40,951 nt of DNA from an uncultured Verrucomicrobiota bacterium (lineage in GTDB: Bacteria; Verrucomicrobiota; Verrucomicrobiia; Limisphaerales; JADLHS01). The DNA lies in contig CALAYC010000010.1 of the NCBI GenBank assembly GCA_937894935.1, forward strand, positions 1 to 40,951, in the 5' to 3' direction. Below the pieces are notes generated by a model, which was given only the letters and a program-made list of their open reading frames with translations, was not told the DNA's origin and did no database searches. A program made the translations under genes and the position numbers. Shown piece by piece: positions 35,739 to 40,951 of the stretch (positions are counted from its first letter, which is position 1; every line of letters starts with the position of its first letter).

Positions 35739-35770
35739 CGAGGTGGCGGGGTTAGTGCTCCGCCACCTTG
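35739..35770 (+). terminator. Hairpin between the LamG-protein gene and the second prepilin gene
   Basis: AGGTGGCGG (35741-35749) pairs perfectly with CCGCCACCT (35760-35768), extendable by one wobble and one CG pair, with a 10-nt loop. The bases after it (GTCAACC) are not T-rich. It sits between a large secreted-protein gene and a prepilin gene, exactly as the terminator at 26743-26775 does. Confidence 0.6.
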
Positions 35771-35816
35771 TCAACCAGGGTAAAGTTTCATTTAAGCAAG
35801 GAGATTGAACAAACAG

Positions 35817-36635
35817 ATGTATTCTTCCTCACTCCGCAACGTGCCTTCGTTATCGCGAAGGGGATTCACGCTCATTGAACTCCTCGTTGTGATCGCCATC
35901 ATCGCAATTCTCGCCGCGATGCTGCTCCCGGCGTTGAGCAAAGCGAAAGCCAAAGCGCTGGGCATCACTTGCCTGAGCAACACCAAACAGCTCGCGCTGG
36001 CGTGGAACATGTACACCGGCGATAACAATGAACGGTTGGTTGTAAATGCGACCACCGGCCTGGGCGGACAATCATGGTGCGTGGGATCTATGGATTGGGG
36101 GACCAATCCGGATAACACGAACATCATTACGTTGACGGATGAACGGTACGCGAAACTCGCTCCGTATTCCGGAAAGCAGTACAAGATTTATCGTTGTCCA
36201 GCCGACAAGTACGTGAGTTCCGGGCAACGACAGCGCGGTTGGTCCGAGCGGGTCCGCAGTATATCGCTGAACGCAGCATTAGGCGAAGGCGGTAAAGCTT
36301 TCGATTGGTGTGCGGAAATCAAAAAGGTCAGTCAGTTGGTGAAACCCGGGCCAAGCATGACCTGGGTATTTGTGGATGAACATCCGGACAGCATCAATGA
36401 CGCGCAATTTTACGTGAATCCCACTCTGTCCACCGGGCAGGAAGAATGGACCGACGTACCCGCCAGTTTGCATGGCGGTGCTTGTGGATTCAGCTTTGCC
36501 GATGGACATTCGGAAATCAAACGATGGCGAAACAGCCGGACGATTCAGCCGGTGCGCTACATCGAATTAAATCGCTTTCCCGTTCCGAACAGTGAGGACT
36601 TCCGGTGGGCAGCGGAGCGGACGCCGAGGAAATAA
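35817..36635 (+). CDS. Prepilin-type secreted protein (N-methylation motif), second copy
   Basis: A 272-aa protein with a prepilin leader: short basic segment ending LSRRG, then FTLIELLVV and a helix through AMLLPALSKAKAKAL. The soluble part has NTKQLALAWNMYTGDN (shared in style with the first prepilin), a Cys pair region (YRCPADKY) and a C-terminal GFSFADGHSEIKRW of H-X9-DG type. An AAGGAG at 35798-35803 lies 1 bp before TTG 35805 and 13 bp before ATG 35817; neither spacing is ideal and ATG is preferred. It follows the LamG-protein gene as the first prepilin follows the giant protein. It converges with the next gene 16 bp away. Confidence 0.9.
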   Translation: MYSSSLRNVPSLSRRGFTLIELLVVIAIIAILAAMLLPALSKAKAKALGITCLSNTKQLALAWNMYTGDNNERLVVNATTGLGGQSWCVGSMDWGTNPDNTNIITLTDERYAKLAPYSGKQYKIYRCPADKYVSSGQRQRGWSERVRSISLNAALGEGGKAFDWCAEIKKVSQLVKPGPSMTWVFVDEHPDSINDAQFYVNPTLSTGQEEWTDVPASLHGGACGFSFADGHSEIKRWRNSRTIQPVRYIELNRFPVPNSEDFRWAAERTPRK

Positions 36636-36651
36636 TCACTCACTCTCGTGC

Positions 36652-37254
36652 TTAGAGGTGAATAAATCCTCGATTGGCAGCGACGACGACGGCCTGGGTG
36701 CGGTCGGTGACGCGGAGTTTGGAAAAGATTTTCTGCACGTGAATCTTCACGGTGGCTTCCGCGATTCCCAGGGCCGTTCCGATTTCTTTGTTCCGCATGC
36801 CTTTGGCCATCAGTTTGAGAACATCGAGTTCGCGTTCGCTTAGTTCCACGCGAGGAAAATTCTGCGCGAGCCGGGCGGCGATTCCGGGCGGAATGCGACG
36901 ATTCCCCGCGTTCACGTCACGGATGAGTTGCAGCAATTCTTCGCCGACGGTTTCCTTCAAAGTGTAAGCCTGCGCACCTGCTTCCAACGCGCGATAGATG
37001 TCCTCATCGCCGTCGTAGGTGGTTAGCATGATGACTTTGGCGTCGGGAAACTCTTTGCGGATTTCCTGGGTCGCTTCCACGCCGCTCATGCCGGGCAGGC
37101 GCAGATCCATCAAGACGACATCAGGGCGATGCTTGCGATATTGTTCAATGGCTTCCGGGCCTGTGCCAGCTTCGGCGACGACGGTCATGTCACTTTGCGT
37201 ACGCAGCATGGCCACAAGGCCTTCGCGCATCAATGGATGGTCGTCCACTGACAT
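36652..37254 (-). CDS. Orphan NarL-type response regulator, divergent from the SGNH gene
   Basis: A 200-aa regulator (from ATG 37254) with Asp50 as phospho-acceptor in VVLMDLRLPGMSG, Lys in AYTLKET, and a LuxR-type domain (LSERELDVLKLM, NKEIGTALGI, ATVKIHVQKIFSKL). The start is odd. MSVDDHPLMREG begins in the middle of the first receiver strand; the in-frame codons before it spell TTTQIRV, completing the usual strand, but continue only to a stop at 37300-37302 without ATG, GTG or TTG. Either a non-standard start such as ATC (37290 or 37263) is used or the protein has lost its first residues. No kinase is adjacent and no ribosome site is visible. Confidence 0.88.
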   Translation of the reverse strand: MSVDDHPLMREGLVAMLRTQSDMTVVAEAGTGPEAIEQYRKHRPDVVLMDLRLPGMSGVEATQEIRKEFPDAKVIMLTTYDGDEDIYRALEAGAQAYTLKETVGEELLQLIRDVNAGNRRIPPGIAARLAQNFPRVELSERELDVLKLMAKGMRNKEIGTALGIAEATVKIHVQKIFSKLRVTDRTQAVVVAANRGFIHL

Positions 37255-37460
37255 GACGCGGATTTGAGTTGTTGTCGGTTTCGTAGCGATAAAAGAAAAT
37301 TAGTGGCGAGTGAATTTGTTCGCGAGTCAAAATTAGTTGCGGCTTTGCTGAATGGAATTCTGTGCTGCGGCAAATTGGAAATCAGCGCAACCCGTCGGAA
37401 TCCATTCTCGCTTTCGGTCGTCGGTTTTCTTGCTTGTGCGCTCTCGTGAACTTGATTGCA
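37255..37460. promoter_or_regulatory. Divergent intergenic region
   Basis: About 200 bp separate the divergent regulator and SGNH genes, so both promoters must lie here. I see no copy of either module operator and no strong hairpin. The part next to the regulator encodes its missing first strand (see that entry). The SGNH frame is open through this region from 37362. Confidence 0.35.
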
Positions 37461-39176
37461 ATGGCAATCATGGACACCGCGCGCGCGCTTACAAACTCCG
37501 CTCAACATCGTTTGATGCGGCAGAGTGGTTATCGCGTTTTTTTTACGATCATTCTTCTGAGCTGGCTGGCAGGATTGGTTTCCGTTCCGCTGATGGCGTC
37601 GGGTGACGCGCCGCCGATTCGCATTATGCCGCTTGGGGCTTCGATTACGAAAGGCGTGCCGATTCCGGGCGGATACCGTGCGCCGCTGTATCATCAATTG
37701 ACCAACGCAGGTTATGCCGTTGATTTTCTCGGCACGTTGCGGGGCAGCACGCAGGCGAACATGCCTGATGTGGATCATGAAGGTCACATGGGATATCGCC
37801 TGGATCAGGTGGATGCGGGATTCACGGCCTGGGCGGATCAGGTCGCCGATCCGGATATCATTGTGCTGTTGGCCGGAGCAAATGATTTTGCGCAGAACCA
37901 GGACGTAAAGAACATGACCAACCGGTTGGATCATCTGATTACGCGCATCACGCAAAATCGTCCGCAAGCCCGGTTGATTGTGTGCGGCTTGTTCCGGCGC
38001 ACGGATTATCCGGATCTCAACGAAAAGATGCTCAAGCTCTACAATCCGTTTGTGCCGGGCATCGTAGCGCGTCATGCCGCGCGTGGTGAGCAGGTCCGGT
38101 TCCTCGATCTATATCCGGCGTTAACGGCGGACGATCTGGTGGAGGACGGTTTGCATCCCAACCAGAGCGGCTATAACAAAATCGCCACGAATCTTTTTAC
38201 GGTCATCACCAATCTCATCACTCCGCAGGGAGTGACGAATCCACCAACAATGACGTGGGCGAAAGGAAACGACGCGTGGAATCAAATCACCGTGACGTTC
38301 AATAAGCCGTTGTTGGCGGAATCAGTCGTGGCGAAAAACTTTTCTGTGAATGGATTGGAAGTGTTGAGTGCCACCCTCGATCCCAAATCACAACGCGAAG
38401 TAGTTTTGACCACCACACCGCAGACGCCGAGCGGCAATTACACGATCACCGTGAGCGAGGTGCGTGAATTGATGCCGCCGCATCGGGCTATCGCGCCGCA
38501 ATCCACGCTGACGTTTCAAGCGCGTCCAACGACCGGCGCATTGAACAACGTGCCGGAAGCGGCGAAATATAATTTGGTTTATTCGCTCAACATTCCCAAC
38601 GAAGGAAATTTCAGTTCTGCACCCGCGCCGTACGAGGTGGATAATCATTCGTCGGTAGGGAGTTTTTCGCGCGTGGCCTACTACCTGGAATTGCAGTCCA
38701 CGAATGGCACGCTCGATTATGTCTGGGTTTCAATGGATGCCTTCACGACGGATGCCGGACGGATTGGAGTTCCGGTGCGTTCGAGCGGAGCATTCTTTCA
38801 ACAACGCGTGACGAACCTGAATGTTTTCTCCAGCGTTCGCAGCGTAGTAAAAGGCGTCGGTCTGACGGGTGGTTATCTGGAATTCTGGCCGAACGCGTGT
38901 AATCCCGACAACGCAGCGGGGCTGCCCAATGCCAGCAGTCTGCTTTATGATTTTTCCGATAAACCGTCGGCGGGCGACTATGGTTCGATGCAGGTGCATA
39001 ACATCGAGGCCGCACAAACGATTTTTGCGTTTAATCACTGGGCCAATCGCACGATTGATGTGGGCATTGGCAACGGTCCGTTCGGTCATCCGGATTGGAC
39101 GCTTGCGGCGAATGCCCCGCGGTATTCTCGAAAACTGTTGCAGGTGTTGGTTCTTCCTGAACGCAATGGCCAATAA
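37461..39176 (+). CDS. Secreted SGNH/GDSL-type hydrolase with C-terminal beta domains
   Basis: A 571-aa exported esterase-type protein. After a cytoplasmic lead, a hydrophobic core (FFTIILLSWLAGLVSVPLMA) gives a signal or anchor. The SGNH domain has block I IMPLGASITKG (Ser61), the oxyanion block LLAGANDF, and block V DGLHPNQSGY (Asp229, His232), so the catalytic triad is complete; acetyl groups on glycans are the usual kind of substrate. A Big/SwmB-like domain (about 262-355: VTFNKPLLAESVVAKNFSVNG) and a beta-sandwich of about 200 residues follow. ATG 37461 is chosen because the frame back to 37362 has no ribosome site; ATG 37470 is also possible. The next gene begins around the stop codon, suggesting cotranscription. 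Confidence 0.85.
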   Translation: MAIMDTARALTNSAQHRLMRQSGYRVFFTIILLSWLAGLVSVPLMASGDAPPIRIMPLGASITKGVPIPGGYRAPLYHQLTNAGYAVDFLGTLRGSTQANMPDVDHEGHMGYRLDQVDAGFTAWADQVADPDIIVLLAGANDFAQNQDVKNMTNRLDHLITRITQNRPQARLIVCGLFRRTDYPDLNEKMLKLYNPFVPGIVARHAARGEQVRFLDLYPALTADDLVEDGLHPNQSGYNKIATNLFTVITNLITPQGVTNPPTMTWAKGNDAWNQITVTFNKPLLAESVVAKNFSVNGLEVLSATLDPKSQREVVLTTTPQTPSGNYTITVSEVRELMPPHRAIAPQSTLTFQARPTTGALNNVPEAAKYNLVYSLNIPNEGNFSSAPAPYEVDNHSSVGSFSRVAYYLELQSTNGTLDYVWVSMDAFTTDAGRIGVPVRSSGAFFQQRVTNLNVFSSVRSVVKGVGLTGGYLEFWPNACNPDNAAGLPNASSLLYDFSDKPSAGDYGSMQVHNIEAAQTIFAFNHWANRTIDVGIGNGPFGHPDWTLAANAPRYSRKLLQVLVLPERNGQ

Positions 39177-39204
39177 TCAGGAATCATTGGTGCGGTTGGT
39201 GGCG

Positions 39205-40951
39205 ATGAATCAAATCATCGCTCGCCGCATGGCGTTAGTGGTTATTCGACTGCTGATTTTTCTGGCTTCCGTCGGTTCGGTATTCGGTTCTGATCCGCGT
39301 CAACTCATCAGTCAGATGGCCCATGCTTCGTGGGGAGCGAAAGACGGCATCATGGACGTCTCGGCCATCACGCAAACGAGCGATGGTTATTTATGGGTCG
39401 CTACGGCGGAGGGGTTGTTTCGTTTTGATGGAGTCGAGTTTACTTTGTGGCCCTTGCCATCCAACGCCCGAAGATCGGATTCAACTGTAACGATCTTGTG
39501 TTCCAGTCGTGATGGCGGGCTGTGGATGGGATCGAAACTCGGAGCGAGTTTTTTGCGGAACGGAAATCTGGAGTATTACACCGCGACCAACGGTTTGCCT
39601 GAAGGTGAAGTGACTTCGATTCTGGAGGACCGCAACGGCGTGGTCTGGGTGTCGACCACTCGAGGTTTAGCGAGTTTCAATCACGGACAATGGACGGTCT
39701 TAGGGCCGGAGTGGGGTTTGCCGGAGGGAAGGGTGCGTGTTGAATTGGAAGATCGAAAAGGCAACTTGTGGGTTGCTGTTGATGATCCGGACATCGCCGG
39801 TGGAACATTGCTGGGCTGTTTGCGTCCGGGAAAAAATCGCTTCGAGTTGGCCGGCGAACATTTCGGAACGGTTGCGATGTTACGCGAGTCGCCGGACGGG
39901 CTTTTGTGGGTGGTGGAAACGAGTCAATCAGTGCGGCCATTCATCGAGTCTTCAGAGAATGCCTCTGTTCCGGTGCAATCTTTCACTGTGGAATCCAAAG
40001 CGATTCTTTTTGATCGCGACGGTGTAATGTGGATTGGCGCGACGGGCAGGGGATTGTTCCGCTTGGATTATGTGCGGTTGTCGGAAGCGCAACGGGATGA
40101 ACAGGGATTACCTCAAGATCGTTTTGATGAAAAGCGTGGTTTGTCGAGCGACTTCATTTCGTGTGCTTACGAGGATCGAGAGGGAAACATCTGGTTTGGC
40201 TCGATCGGTGGATTAGATCGATTTCGCAACAATCGCATCGTGAGTTGGTCGGTGGCGGAAGGGCTGAACTATGACCAACGGCTCGCTGTTGTCGCGAGTT
40301 CGGATGGTTCGCTTTGGACCGGTTCGCAGCAGGGGCTGCAACGCATCCGCGATTCGCAAATTGAAACTCTCGGGTTTGATTGGATCAGTCCCGAATGGGG
40401 GAATGGCGTGTACAGTCTATTCGCATCCGACGCGGGCGATGTGTGGGTGAGTGCGTTGAATGGGGTGGGCCACATCAAGGGCAGCAATCGTGTGCCGATA
40501 TCCATTGCCGGTGGATTGGAACTTCGCAACGTCACCGCTATCACACTGGATCATGAGGGCGGACTTTGGTTATGCGATCAACTGCGTGGCGTGGCGCGGT
40601 TGTTGCACGACAAGGTGCGGGTCTTTCCCTCGGATTCGCAATTGCCGTCGCAGGTCGTCAACACTGCCATCACCGATAAACAGGGAAATGTCTGGTTTGG
40701 ATTTCAAGATGGCGGCGTCAGTTGTTATCGAGACGGGAAGTTTCAATTCTATCCGGTAGCTCAAAGTGTGCTGGCGTTGTTGTGTGATCGGAACGGAACG
40801 ATTTGGGCGGCGGGATTGGGCGGCTTGAGTCGCTTTGTACGCGATCATTTTGAACCGTTGAAAACAACCGAACCATTTCCAAACAGCGAATTGAGCGGTT
40901 TGGTAGAGGATAATCAGAGGGTGTTTTGGATTGCGGCTCGCGCGGGGCTGG
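39205..40951 (+). CDS. Two-component-regulator beta-propeller sensor protein (partial, runs off the window)
   Basis: The frame is open to the right edge (582 codons seen). From ATG 39205 it has a signal peptide (VVIRLLIFLASVGSVFG) and then Reg_prop-type propeller repeats: MDVSAITQTSDGYLWVATAEGL, whose first half is typical of the first blade, then EDRNGVVWVSTTRGL, FDRDGVMWIGATGRGL, YEDREGNIWFGSIGGL and TDKQGNVWFGFQDGG. Such periplasmic double propellers usually continue into a Y_Y_Y domain, a membrane helix and a histidine kinase, which would lie beyond the window. ATG 39166, in the same frame and overlapping the SGNH gene end by 11 bp, is an alternative start. This is a third sensor type in the locus, after the discoidin/OB and LamG types. 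Confidence 0.85.
   Translation, partial: MNQIIARRMALVVIRLLIFLASVGSVFGSDPRQLISQMAHASWGAKDGIMDVSAITQTSDGYLWVATAEGLFRFDGVEFTLWPLPSNARRSDSTVTILCSSRDGGLWMGSKLGASFLRNGNLEYYTATNGLPEGEVTSILEDRNGVVWVSTTRGLASFNHGQWTVLGPEWGLPEGRVRVELEDRKGNLWVAVDDPDIAGGTLLGCLRPGKNRFELAGEHFGTVAMLRESPDGLLWVVETSQSVRPFIESSENASVPVQSFTVESKAILFDRDGVMWIGATGRGLFRLDYVRLSEAQRDEQGLPQDRFDEKRGLSSDFISCAYEDREGNIWFGSIGGLDRFRNNRIVSWSVAEGLNYDQRLAVVASSDGSLWTGSQQGLQRIRDSQIETLGFDWISPEWGNGVYSLFASDAGDVWVSALNGVGHIKGSNRVPISIAGGLELRNVTAITLDHEGGLWLCDQLRGVARLLHDKVRVFPSDSQLPSQVVNTAITDKQGNVWFGFQDGGVSCYRDGKFQFYPVAQSVLALLCDRNGTIWAAGLGGLSRFVRDHFEPLKTTEPFPNSELSGLVEDNQRVFWIAARAGL

Noticed and set aside
37253..37270. ATGACGC at the start of the orphan regulator, resembling the left arm of the module B dyad
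   Set aside because: The right half does not match and the bases are coding; probably chance.
40022..40032. GGTGTAATG in the propeller gene, resembling the right half of the module A dyad
   Set aside because: No TTACAC at the correct distance and it is inside coding sequence.
1..40951. CRISPR arrays, tRNA or rRNA genes, insertion sequences, phage genes
   Set aside because: None seen on reading both strands: no regularly spaced repeats, no cloverleaf-like stretches, no transposase, integrase or phage structural motifs.

Overview
The window reads as chromosomal DNA of a Verrucomicrobiota bacterium, probably near the Pedosphaera/Limisphaera group. This is inferred from protein style, not from any search. 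The signs are two prepilin-type secreted proteins with the RGFTLIELLVV start, large secreted proteins with autotransporter-associated beta-strand repeats but no barrel, a PEP-CTERM protein, phylum-style C-terminal tails (GPW...FFR; YALGL...FLRL), and histidine kinases with discoidin/OB-like or LamG-like sensors.

Region 1 (1-5010, + strand) is housekeeping: the 3' end of tilS, ftsH, rpe and a phosphoglucomutase/phosphomannomutase tightly packed, then a small protein with a basic Ala/Pro/Lys tail and a starch-binding-like domain. Region 2 (5025-7404, - strand) holds leuD and a GH20-type hexosaminidase 7 bp apart. Region 3 (7405-9841) holds a GC-rich double hairpin, a tiny membrane ORF, an orphan NarL-type response regulator, a small membrane protein behind a perfect dyad, and a putative lipoprotein.

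Region 4 (10079-39176) is the accessory heart: a polysaccharide-degradation and surface-protein locus built from two similar modules. Module A is a compact run of a GH76 enzyme on a beta-helix, a GH97 enzyme, a large sensor kinase, a response regulator and a FAD oxidoreductase, followed by separately transcribed PEP-CTERM and giant beta-strand-repeat/Ig/LamG proteins and a prepilin-type protein. A GxGYxYP putative glycosidase follows. Module B is a decayed response-regulator fragment, a second kinase, its response regulator, a secreted protein with a duplicated LamG-like domain resembling the kinase's own sensor, and a second prepilin-type protein. A divergent orphan response regulator and an SGNH hydrolase come next. 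The window ends inside a beta-propeller (Reg_prop) sensor protein.

The most interesting signal is non-coding. Four copies of a dyad TTACAC-N4-GTGTAA occur only in module A: before the GH76 gene, just before the response-regulator gene, and before the PEP-CTERM and giant-protein genes. Module B has its own dyad, ATGACGCA-TT-TGCGTCAT, before the LamG protein gene, with a degenerate copy just before its response-regulator gene. Each module therefore looks like a self-contained regulon: a membrane kinase with an extracytoplasmic carbohydrate-binding-like sensor, a LuxR-type regulator with a probable autoregulatory site, and secreted glycan-active or surface targets carrying the same private operator. 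No SusC/SusD or TonB receptor is seen. Binding and function are inference.
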